7,642 nt of DNA from Pseudomonadota bacterium. Lineage in GTDB: Bacteria; Pseudomonadota; Alphaproteobacteria; Rhizobiales; Devosiaceae. The notes below the pieces were generated by a model that did no database searches, was not told where the DNA came from, and saw nothing but the letters and a program-made list of their open reading frames with translations. The stretch covers positions 1 to 7,642 of the forward strand of contig JAEZHZ010000340.1 of assembly GCA_023436745.1 (NCBI GenBank). Direction: 5' to 3'. Below are positions 1-5,966 of this stretch, one piece after another. Both the position numbers and the translations under genes were made by a program. The first letter of the stretch is position 1. Each line of letters begins with the position of its first letter.

Positions 1-151
1 AACAACTTTTGGTGGAAGACGGCGACGTCGTTCGGGCCGGCGATTCCATTCTGCCAATGGTGTGTCTAAGGTTAACGGGACGATTCGGGAGGGCGAGCCG
101 GTAGCGGCGGTCGAGATCCGGGTCGACCGTGTGAGTAAGAGGCGCCCATGA
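1..151 (+). CDS. 3' end of an unidentified upstream gene, possibly frame-disrupted
   Basis: I do not recognise this fragment. Two plus-strand frames each look coding for part of the way. The frame starting at base 3 reads LLVEDGDVVRAGDSILPMV with normal codons, then turns to rare codons (cta, agg, tta, gga, cga) and stops at 102-104. The frame starting at base 2 is arginine-rich with poor codons at first. From about base 59 it reads NGTIREGEPVAAVEIRVDRV with good codons and stops with TGA at 149-151, overlapping the popZ ATG as ATGA. The simplest inference is one gene with a frame change near 57-70, caused by a sequencing error, an indel or a real shift. A tolC-type gene often precedes popZ-valS in alphaproteobacteria, but the residues here do not let me assign it. 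Confidence 0.35.
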   Translation, partial: TTFGGRRRRRSGRRFHSANGVSKVNGTIREGEPVAAVEIRVDRVSKRRP

Positions 152-918
152 ACAAGCCCGCAGCCAAAGAACCGTCGATGGACGAAATCCTGTCGTCCAT
201 CCGGCAGATCATTGCTGATGACGACGCCGCGGGCGTACCGCGCCGGCCGGTTCTGCAGTCCGCACCGCCGCCGATGCAAGCCACTCCGGCCAGGCTGCTC
301 GCCGATGAGGCCGACCGTGACCTCGAGGATATGCTCGAGGACATCGAGCCTCTGGCGTTGTCGCCGAGTCAGATCGTCGGCAAGGATGCGGACGATGATG
401 CTGGTGGGTTCAGCTTCGACTCGATACTTGCCGACACGGCAGTCGAGCCTGCTCCTGAACTCGTCGAGCCCGAGGATGTGCATTTCTCCGAGCCGGAGCG
501 TGAGGTTGTGGCCGAAGAGGATGACCTGCCGTCCTTTGATCCCGCCCCGATGCGCGTCGTTGAACCTGAGCCGGAACCCGTGTCAGTGCCCGAGCCGACC
601 TTGCGGGTGGTGCCGCCGGTGGTTGAAACGGCGCCCCCGCCGCCCCAGATGACAGTTGCGGAGGCGGCGCCGCTTCCCGACCCGACCCTGACCAGTGACA
701 TGGCCGAGGAACTTCTGGAGCCGGCAACGAAGGCCGCGGTCCGTAGTTCGATCGGGAAGTTGTCGGCCCTCGGTATAGGCTCTCCGGGGCTGACCATCGA
801 GGCAATGATGCGCGACATGCTCCGTCCGATGCTGAAGGAGTGGCTCGATGAGCACCTGCCTTCAGTGGTCGAGCGCATGGTCGAGAAGGAAATCGCGCGC
901 ATCTCCCGCGGCGAATAG
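148..918 (+). CDS. popZ: PopZ-like polar organising protein (DUF2497 family)
   Basis: The 256-residue protein has the three-part PopZ layout. Residues 7-27 hold the conserved N-terminal helix (KEPSMDEILSSIRQIIADDD), which in Caulobacter PopZ binds client proteins. Residues about 30-178 are low-complexity, acidic and proline-rich, with many PEPE- and VEPE-like runs, typical of the disordered spacer. Residues about 180-256 hold the conserved C-terminal helices, ending in LKEWLDEHLPSVVERMVEKEIARI, the oligomerising part. PopZ self-assembles at cell poles and anchors the ParB-parS centromere and polar signalling proteins; no enzymatic motif is seen or expected. It is longer than Caulobacter PopZ (about 177 residues), the difference lying in the spacer. 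The ATG follows AAGAGG at 137-142 with a five-base gap and overlaps the possible upstream stop. The position just upstream of valS is common in alphaproteobacteria. The family call is firm; the polar role in this organism is inferred. Confidence 0.9.
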   Translation: MNKPAAKEPSMDEILSSIRQIIADDDAAGVPRRPVLQSAPPPMQATPARLLADEADRDLEDMLEDIEPLALSPSQIVGKDADDDAGGFSFDSILADTAVEPAPELVEPEDVHFSEPEREVVAEEDDLPSFDPAPMRVVEPEPEPVSVPEPTLRVVPPVVETAPPPPQMTVAEAAPLPDPTLTSDMAEELLEPATKAAVRSSIGKLSALGIGSPGLTIEAMMRDMLRPMLKEWLDEHLPSVVERMVEKEIARISRGE

Positions 919-919
919 T

Positions 920-957
920 CTGGTCTGCCGGCAGCGCTTGCTGTTGACCCAGACCAG
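920..957 (+). repeat. Inverted repeat after popZ
   Basis: CTGGTCTG at 920-927 and CAGACCAG at 950-957 are perfect 8-base inverted arms around a 22-base loop, starting two bases after the popZ stop. No T-run follows, so it does not look like a standard terminator. It may be an mRNA stabilising hairpin or an operator-like dyad, or chance. Confidence 0.4.
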
Positions 958-986
958 CGCATTTGCTTGAAGTTCCGCCACCTCAC

Positions 987-1012
987 GGCCCGCCAGCCCG
1001 CTCTGGCGGGTC
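987..1012 (+). promoter_or_regulatory. Stem-loop in the valS leader
   Basis: GGCCCGCCAG at 987-996 can pair with CTGGCGGGTC at 1003-1012: ten pairs including one G-T, with the loop CCCGCT. The end of the stem lies 21 bases before the valS ATG. The following bases (AAACGTGTTTG) are not a T-run, so a rho-independent terminator is weakly supported. CAAAC and GTTTG (1012-1016 and 1019-1023) form a second small dyad directly after it. This could be a leaky terminator, a processing site or a translation-control element for valS. T-box leaders are not expected in proteobacteria and no T-box motif is visible. Confidence 0.45.
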
Positions 1013-1033
1013 AAACGTGTTTGCGAGTGATCG

Positions 1034-3787
1034 ATGCTTGAGAAGACCTATGAGCCGGCTGCTGTAGAGGCGCGCATCTACGACGCCTGGATGGAGGCTG
1101 GCGCATTCCGGGCCGGGGCAGGGGCTGCGCCCGGGGCCGAGACCTTCACCATCGTTATACCGCCGCCCAACGTTACCGGGTCGCTGCATATCGGGCACGC
1201 GCTCAACAACACGATCCAGGACATCCTCGTCCGCTTCAACCGGATGCTCCACAAGGACGTCCTGTGGCAGCCCGGCACGGACCATGCAGGCATCGCTACC
1301 CAGATGATCGTCGAGCGCCAGCTCGCCGAACGACAGCTCGATCGCCGCAGCATGGGCCGCGAAGCGTTCATCGAGCGGGTCTGGGAGTGGAAGAGCGAAA
1401 GCGGCGGCACCATCATGAACCAGCTGAAGCGCCTCGGTGCCTCGGCTGATTTCAGCCGCGAGCGCTTCACCATGGGCGAGCGCGGTCAGCCGGACGATCA
1501 GATGGTCCGGGCAGTCACCAAGGTCTTCGTCGAACTTTACAACCGCGGCCTGATCTACCGCGCAAAGCGGCTGGTGAATTGGCACCCTGGGCTCGAGACG
1601 GCCATTTCCGACCTGGAAGTGGAGAACATCGAGGTCAAGGGCCACATGTGGCACCTGCGCTACCCCCTCGCGGACGGCGTGACCTACCAGTTCCCAGTGA
1701 AGGACGAGGACGGCAACGTCATCGGCACTGAGACGCGCGACTATATCATCGTTGCCACCACCCGGCCGGAGACGATGCTCGGTGACACGGGCGTTGCCGT
1801 CCATCCGGAAGATGAACGCTACAAGGATCTCGTCGGAAAGTTCATTGAACTGCCGCTGGTGGGCCGGCGCATCCCGATCGTCGCGGACGAATATGCCGAC
1901 CCGACCCTTGGCACCGGCGCCGTCAAGGTCACCCCCGCGCACGATTTCAACGACTTCGAGGTCGGCGCTCGCAACGATCTTGAGCAGATCAACGTGTTCA
2001 CCACGCGTGGCTCGATCATCGATGCTGACTTCATTCCCGCCCGCTATCGTGGGCTGGACCGCTTCGAGGCGCGCAAGGCGATCGTGGCAGACTTGGCTGC
2101 CTTGGCCGAGGAACACCCCACGCGCGGGCTCGACCACATCGAAGACAAGAAGATCATGGTGCCGCACGACGAGAAGAGCAAACTCGTCGTCATCGAACCT
2201 TTCCTCACCGATCAGTGGTGGGTGAGAGCTGACGTGCTGGCCCAGCCGGCGCTGGCCGCGGTACGCGATGGGCGCACCAGGTTCGTTCCGCAGCAATACG
2301 AGAACACCTATTTCGCATGGCTCGAGAACATCAAGCCTTGGTGCATCTCCCGTCAGCTATGGTGGGGCCACCAGATTCCAGCGTGGTATGGGCCCGACGG
2401 GCATGCCTTCGTAGCCCAGAGCGAGGCGGAGGCCGCCACGGCGGCTACCGCTCACTACGGCAAGAGCGTCGAGCTCCGGCGCGACCCTGACGTGCTCGAC
2501 ACCTGGTTCTCCTCCGGATTGTGGCCGTTCTCGACCCTCGGCTGGCCCGACGAAACGCCCGAACTGAAGCGGTACTATCCCACCGATGTCCTGGTGACCG
2601 GTTTCGACATCATTTTCTTCTGGGTTGCCAGGATGATGATGCTGGGACTTGAGTTCCTGGGTGAAGTCCCGTTCCACACTGTCTACATGCACGCACTGGT
2701 CCGGGACGAGAAGGGCCAGAAGATGTCGAAGACGAAGGGCAACGTCATCGACCCGCTGAAGCTCATTGACCAGTACGGCGCTGATGCCACCCGTTTCACC
2801 CTGGCGGCGATGGCGGCCCAGGGGCGTGACCTGAAGCTCTCGATCAACCGTGTCGAGGGCTACCGCAACTTCGTCACCAAGCTCTGGAACGCGGCGCGTT
2901 TCCTCGAGATGAACGAATGCCGGCGCGTCGAGGGTTACGATCCGCGCAACAACCGCCTGCCGCTCAACCGCTGGATCGTCGGGGCCACTGCCCGCGCCGC
3001 CGCTGCTGTCACGAGGGGCATTGAGGACTACAAGTTCAACGAGGCAGCAAACTCTGCCTACGACTTCGTCTGGGGCACGTTCTGCGACTGGTACGTTGAG
3101 TTTGCAAAGCCGGTGTTCAGTGGAACGGATGAGGCAGCAAAGGCAGAGACCCGGGCGACTGCTGCCTGGGCTCTGGACCAGATTCTGGCCTTCCTCCACC
3201 CGATGATGCCTTTCGTGACGGAGGAGCTTTGGGCCGAGACCGGAAAGTTCGGCCCTGCTCGCGACGGCGTACTGGCGCTGGCAGACTGGCCAAACCTGAA
3301 TGGGCTCGAAGATGCCGATGCTGATGCCGAACTGGGCTGGTTGATCGAAGTCATCACGAGCGTCCGCTCGATCCGTGCGGAGATGAATGTGCCTGCGGGT
3401 GCCAAGTTACAGTTGGTGATGGTTGGGGCAGGGGACGAGACCCTGCGCCGGGTGGTCGCGGGCACATCGCTGATCACGCGACTGGCGCGTCTTGATGCCA
3501 TCACGCCACAGACGGAAGTTCCGGGCGAGTCGGCGCAGTTCGTGGTCGGTGAAACGACTTTCGCGCTGCCGCTCTCCGGCGTCATCGATCTCGGCGTTGA
3601 GCGCGCACGCCTCGAGAAGGAAGTTGGCAAGCTCGACGTAGAGGTCGCCCAGATCGACAAGAAGCTCGGAAACGAGCAGTTCGTCGCGAAAGCTCCGGAA
3701 GAGGTGATCGAGGAACAGCGGGCGCGGCGCGAGGCGGCAGTGGAGCGGCGGCGCCGGATCGAGGACGCCCTGGCCCGCCTTCGGTAA
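1034..3787 (+). CDS. valS: Valine-tRNA ligase (ValRS)
   Basis: This cytoplasmic class I aminoacyl-tRNA synthetase charges tRNA-Val with valine using ATP and edits mischarged threonine. The 917 residues form a complete ValRS. The catalytic HIGH motif is at 52-55, in PPPNVTGSLHIGHALN, and the KMSKS-type motif is KMSKT at 563-567. The CP1 editing domain is marked by TTRPETMLGDTGVAVHP from about 242 and TPAHDFNDFEVG from about 300. The second half of the Rossmann fold carries DTWFSSGLWP from 489 and FDIIFFWVARMMM. The anticodon-binding helical domain follows. The last 65 or so residues are a charged coiled coil (GVERARLEKEVGKLDVEV...), the usual ValRS tRNA-binding arm. The start MLEKTYEPAAVEARIY matches the family N-terminus; its ribosome-binding site is weak (GAG at 1025-1027). 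The gene follows popZ, and a strong terminator follows it. No key residue is missing. Confidence 0.98.
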   Translation: MLEKTYEPAAVEARIYDAWMEAGAFRAGAGAAPGAETFTIVIPPPNVTGSLHIGHALNNTIQDILVRFNRMLHKDVLWQPGTDHAGIATQMIVERQLAERQLDRRSMGREAFIERVWEWKSESGGTIMNQLKRLGASADFSRERFTMGERGQPDDQMVRAVTKVFVELYNRGLIYRAKRLVNWHPGLETAISDLEVENIEVKGHMWHLRYPLADGVTYQFPVKDEDGNVIGTETRDYIIVATTRPETMLGDTGVAVHPEDERYKDLVGKFIELPLVGRRIPIVADEYADPTLGTGAVKVTPAHDFNDFEVGARNDLEQINVFTTRGSIIDADFIPARYRGLDRFEARKAIVADLAALAEEHPTRGLDHIEDKKIMVPHDEKSKLVVIEPFLTDQWWVRADVLAQPALAAVRDGRTRFVPQQYENTYFAWLENIKPWCISRQLWWGHQIPAWYGPDGHAFVAQSEAEAATAATAHYGKSVELRRDPDVLDTWFSSGLWPFSTLGWPDETPELKRYYPTDVLVTGFDIIFFWVARMMMLGLEFLGEVPFHTVYMHALVRDEKGQKMSKTKGNVIDPLKLIDQYGADATRFTLAAMAAQGRDLKLSINRVEGYRNFVTKLWNAARFLEMNECRRVEGYDPRNNRLPLNRWIVGATARAAAAVTRGIEDYKFNEAANSAYDFVWGTFCDWYVEFAKPVFSGTDEAAKAETRATAAWALDQILAFLHPMMPFVTEELWAETGKFGPARDGVLALADWPNLNGLEDADADAELGWLIEVITSVRSIRAEMNVPAGAKLQLVMVGAGDETLRRVVAGTSLITRLARLDAITPQTEVPGESAQFVVGETTFALPLSGVIDLGVERARLEKEVGKLDVEVAQIDKKLGNEQFVAKAPEEVIEEQRARREAAVERRRRIEDALARLR

Positions 3788-3813
3788 CAGGCCGTACTCA
3801 TTTCAGTGATTCA

Positions 3814-3849
3814 AGGCGGGGTAGCAGATGCTGCCCCGCCTCTTCTTTG
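3814..3849 (+). terminator. Intrinsic terminator of valS
   Basis: Twenty-six bases after the valS stop, AGGCGGGG at 3814-3821 pairs with CCCCGCCT at 3834-3841. The inner bases extend the stem (one T-G, then A-T, G-C and C-G) to a four-base loop at about 3826-3829. The stem is followed by the T-rich tail CTTCTTTG. This is a classic rho-independent terminator and separates the popZ-valS transcript from the downstream gene. Confidence 0.88.
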
Positions 3850-3906
3850 TGCTGATTCGGCAACAACGTTTCGGATTCCTGCGAATGCCTACTTTTGGCA
3901 ATGATT

Positions 3907-3924
3907 TGGCGATGTATGTCGCCA
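3907..3924 (+). promoter_or_regulatory. Operator-like dyad TGGCGA-N6-TCGCCA
   Basis: Perfect 6-base inverted arms lie at 3907-3912 and 3919-3924 around TGTATG. The size and symmetry suit a homodimeric regulator, and the site lies 22 bases before the TTGACA-like -35 box. As RNA it could equally form a small stem. No binding protein can be named from the sequence. Confidence 0.4.
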
Positions 3925-4035
3925 CAATCTACCCCTAGACGGTGCATTGACATCTGGGGGCGGATGGCTGGTGCGGCGTGCCTGTGTGGGCACTGCGATC
4001 GCTTATCTTGCCTCCCGATGCAGACTATCGAAAAC

Positions 4036-4051
4036 CGCATGGAAACATGCG
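4036..4051 (+). ncRNA. GAAA-tetraloop hairpin in the leader
   Basis: CGCATG (4036-4041) and CATGCG (4046-4051) pair perfectly around GAAA, a GNRA tetraloop. With one bulged base (4052), C4035-G4053 can add to the stem. GNRA-capped stems are common in folded RNAs, so this hints at a structured 5' leader or small RNA. It shows only that a local RNA fold is possible; I recognise no riboswitch class. Confidence 0.35.
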
Positions 4052-4134
4052 CGGCAGACTCCGGCTTGAATCGGTGCTTGCGCCGAGTGAGCGCTCCAAA
4101 TGCGGTCACAAACGGAGTTTACCGAAACCTTTAC

Positions 4135-4155
4135 GGCAGTCCCCAGGGGGCTGCC
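4135..4155 (+). promoter_or_regulatory. GC-rich hairpin in the leader
   Basis: GGCAGTCCC (4135-4143) pairs with GGGGCTGCC (4147-4155): nine pairs with one T-G and a three-base loop. No T-run follows, so it is not a standard terminator. It starts one base after two TTTAC half-sites (4118-4122 and 4130-4134) spaced by seven bases. Confidence 0.4.
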
Positions 4156-4227
4156 CAAGAGACAAGGGTTGGTGCAGCCACTTGCTGGCGCGCCATCACA
4201 TTGCCCGCCGCGGTGGGTGTTCAACGT

Positions 4228-4253
4228 GTCTGTCGCTGGACAGACTGAAGGAG
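4228..4253 (+). promoter_or_regulatory. Hairpin abutting the Shine-Dalgarno of the ExoR-like gene
   Basis: GTCTGTC (4228-4234) and GACAGAC (4239-4245) form a perfect 7-bp stem with loop GCTG. Two bases later comes the Shine-Dalgarno AAGGAG (4248-4253), four bases before the ATG at 4258. The stem leaves the Shine-Dalgarno free but sits where the 30S subunit lands. It could tune translation, block an upstream ribosome or stabilise the mRNA 5' end. The Shine-Dalgarno fixes the start of the next gene. Confidence 0.5.
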
Positions 4254-4257
4254 TGGC

Positions 4258-5175
4258 ATGCGGACCGTTAGGGGATCATCCCTGCTTTCCGTGCTGATGA
4301 CGGGTCTGCTCGCCATGCCGGCGGGTGCCGCCTTGGGGCAGGAAAGCCTCATTGTCTACCCGGAGTCCATCCCGGCTGAGGGCCTGCCTCAGATTGGGGT
4401 GTCGCAGGACTCCTTGGCGGAAGAACCTCCTGAACTGCAACCAATTCCGGGCGAGACGGCCATGGATGCAGCGCTCAACATGGCCAACATGCTGGACGGT
4501 GCTGGCGGCGGCGTTTCTAGCGATGCCTATGTCGCTGCCCTCGAAGATGCTGCCGAAGCCGGCCAGCCCATGGCTATGTGGCAGCTCGGTACGATGTACG
4601 AGAGCGGCCAGGGCGTGGCCAAGGATCCGGTGAAGGCGTTCGGGTACTTCGCCGAGATCGCCAACCAATACGCCGACGCGTCGCCGCGCGGCATGGAAGC
4701 AGATATCGTTGCCCGCTCGTTCGTGAAGCTGGGCGACTACTATCGCGAGGGCGTGCCCGATGCAGGTGTGTCGCAGGATCGCGAGGAATACTACCGCGTG
4801 CTGCAGCATGCCGCGTCGTATTTTGGCGACGCTGACGCGCAGTACCAGCTCGGCATCCTGTTCCAACAGGAAGACGGGCCGGGTGTCAGCGCAGTCATGA
4901 GTGCGCGGTGGCTGCGGGAAGCAGCCGGAAAAGGCCACTGCCTGGCGCAGGCACGCCTGGGTGACCTTCTCTTCAACGGGCTCGCTGGTTACGAGGCGCG
5001 TCCGCTGGAAGGACTTATGTGGCTGAACCTCGCACACATTCGCTGCGGTGGTACCAGTGATGCCCCATGGATTGGGGAACTGCTGGCCCGGGCCCAGTCG
5101 GTTGCCGCGCCTGAGGACAGAACGGAGGCTCTGTCGCTGGCCAGCAGCATCGCCCCGCAGTTCGCCGGGCTCTAG
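4258..5175 (+). CDS. Secreted Sel1-repeat protein, ExoR-like
   Basis: The 305-residue protein begins with a Sec signal peptide: Arg at 2 and 5, hydrophobic core about 8-20, and a PAGAALGQ cleavage region near 24-27. It is therefore probably periplasmic. Residues about 30-85 are acidic, Pro/Gly-rich linker. From 104 it carries Sel1/TPR-like helical repeats: AMWQLGTMYESGQGVAKDPV (106-125), SFVKLGDYYREGVPD (154-168), DAQYQLGILFQQEDGPG (193-209) and LAQARLGDLLFNG (229-241). The order and spacing, including YYREGVPD, AASYFGDADAQYQLG and the C-terminal DAPWIGELLARAQSVAAPEDR, recall from memory the rhizobial regulator ExoR, which binds the sensor ExoS and controls exopolysaccharide and motility through ChvI. 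I infer a similar sensor-binding role. No exoS/chvI lies in the window. Other secreted Sel1 scaffolds remain possible. The start is fixed by AAGGAG. The stop overlaps convergent xth. Confidence 0.85.
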   Translation: MRTVRGSSLLSVLMTGLLAMPAGAALGQESLIVYPESIPAEGLPQIGVSQDSLAEEPPELQPIPGETAMDAALNMANMLDGAGGGVSSDAYVAALEDAAEAGQPMAMWQLGTMYESGQGVAKDPVKAFGYFAEIANQYADASPRGMEADIVARSFVKLGDYYREGVPDAGVSQDREEYYRVLQHAASYFGDADAQYQLGILFQQEDGPGVSAVMSARWLREAAGKGHCLAQARLGDLLFNGLAGYEARPLEGLMWLNLAHIRCGGTSDAPWIGELLARAQSVAAPEDRTEALSLASSIAPQFAGL

Positions 5176-5178
5176 AGC
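5169..5178. other. Palindrome containing both convergent stop codons
   Basis: GCTCTAGAGC is a perfect 10-base palindrome. Its central CTAG (5172-5175) gives TAG to the plus-strand ExoR-like gene (5173-5175) and TAG to the minus-strand xth gene (5174-5172). Both proteins end in Leu-stop (CTC TAG). The genes overlap by four bases, and I see no terminator between them on either strand. Confidence 0.9.
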
Positions 5179-5957
5179 GTAAACTCGCCCTCGACGGGCA
5201 CGTGGTCGCTGGGCTTGTCCCAGCCTCTGACGTCCCGGTGCACGACCACGTTTTCGAGACGGTCGGCAGCCTGTGGCGACAGCAGCAGATGATCAATCCG
5301 TATGCCGGCATTGCGCCGCCACGCTCCGGCCTGGAAGTCCCAGAAGGTGTAGGCTGGCTGATCCGTCACCGCGCGCAGCGCATCGGTGAGACCGAGATTC
5401 TTGAGTGTGCGGAATCGCTCCAGGCTTTCCGGCCGATAGAGAGCGTCACCCCACCAGCCCTCGGGGTTATGCGCATCAATGGGTTCGGGGATCAGGTTGA
5501 AGTCGCCTAGCAGCACGAACGGTTCCTCGAGCGCCAGCCGTTTCTCCACAAAGGTCTCGAGCCGCCTCATCCATCCCAGCTTGTAGGGGAATTTCTCCGT
5601 ATCAACCGGATTGCCGTTGGGCAGGTAGATGTTGCAGACGCGGACGACTCCCGCCTCCACCGAGAAGACACCCTCGATCAGCCGAGCTTGTTCATCGCCG
5701 TCGTCACCGGGAAGCCCGCGAGTGACTTCATCGAAGGGGATCAGGGACAGAATGGCGACGCCATTCCAGCTTTTCTGCCCGTGCGTCTCGACATTGTAGC
5801 CGAGTGCTTCGAGTTCCAGCCTCGGGAAACCCTCGTCGACGGTCTTGATCTCCTGAAGCACCACGATGTCGGGCTTCTCTTCCGAGAGCCAGCGCAGCAG
5901 CAGTTCCAGCCGCGCCTTTACGCCGTTTATGTTCCAGGTTGCGATGCGCAGGCTCAT
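5172..5957 (-). CDS. xth: Exodeoxyribonuclease III / AP endonuclease
   Basis: This is a Mg-dependent base-excision-repair enzyme that cuts DNA 5' to abasic sites, trims blocked 3' ends and degrades one strand from the 3' end. The 261 residues match the usual ExoIII length. Expected active-site residues are present: Asn in WNING (8-12), Glu36 in LQEIK, Tyr111 in NIYLPNG, Asp152 and Asn154 in GDFN, Asp222 in RIDHLL, and Asp251-His252 in SDHVPV. These line up with the known E. coli residues E34, Y109, D151, N153, D229, D258 and H259. The ATG has AGGAG (5968-5964) six bases upstream. That site overlaps the stop of the preceding hydrolase gene, nine bases away, which suggests one transcript with translational coupling. 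The symbol could also be xthA. Confidence 0.96.
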   Translation of the reverse strand: MSLRIATWNINGVKARLELLLRWLSEEKPDIVVLQEIKTVDEGFPRLELEALGYNVETHGQKSWNGVAILSLIPFDEVTRGLPGDDGDEQARLIEGVFSVEAGVVRVCNIYLPNGNPVDTEKFPYKLGWMRRLETFVEKRLALEEPFVLLGDFNLIPEPIDAHNPEGWWGDALYRPESLERFRTLKNLGLTDALRAVTDQPAYTFWDFQAGAWRRNAGIRIDHLLLSPQAADRLENVVVHRDVRGWDKPSDHVPVEGEFTL

Positions 5958-5966
5958 GGTGATCTC

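Larger units (their letters stand above)
3850..4257 (+). promoter_or_regulatory. Long non-coding upstream region of the ExoR-like gene
   Basis: About 400 bases between the valS terminator and the next start show no credible gene. The open frames here are rich in Cys, Arg and Trp, lack placed ribosome-binding sites and resemble no family I know. The first part looks less GC-rich than the coding DNA around it. A TTGACA at 3947-3952 resembles a -35 box, but no good -10 box lies 16-18 bases downstream. The stretch also holds an 18-base dyad (3907-3924), hairpins at 4036-4051, 4135-4155 and 4228-4245, and the palindromes GCGATCGC (3994-4001), GAGCGCTC (4089-4096) and TGGCGCGCCA (4186-4195). The density of perfect dyads suggests a regulated promoter plus structured leader, or a small RNA. 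That is inference. Confidence 0.5.

Noticed and set aside
983..2296. Long open frame (437 codons) on the minus strand, antisense to valS
   Set aside because: It lies wholly opposite a certain valS gene and has no family-like motifs; long antisense frames are common in GC-rich genes.
2357..3199. 280-codon minus-strand frame inside valS
   Set aside because: Shadow of the valS codon pattern, with no convincing start and no recognisable domain.
3947..3975. TTGACA as a sigma-70 -35 box
   Set aside because: At 17-base spacing the -10 position reads GGTGCG, so no full promoter can be called.
3994..4001. GCGATCGC, the HIP1 palindrome of cyanobacteria
   Set aside because: A single copy in a GC-rich sequence; the gene content is alphaproteobacterial.
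3798..4109. 103-codon minus-strand frame over the valS terminator
   Set aside because: Its 3' end crosses a strong intrinsic terminator, and its composition does not look like protein.
3895..4248. 117-codon plus-strand frame in the gap before the ExoR-like gene
   Set aside because: Cys-, Arg- and Trp-rich random-looking protein with no ribosome-binding site, running into the Shine-Dalgarno of the next gene; the region fits non-coding DNA better.
4276..5037. 253-codon minus-strand frame opposite the ExoR-like gene
   Set aside because: The plus-strand gene has a signal peptide, Sel1 repeats and a good ribosome-binding site; this is its shadow.
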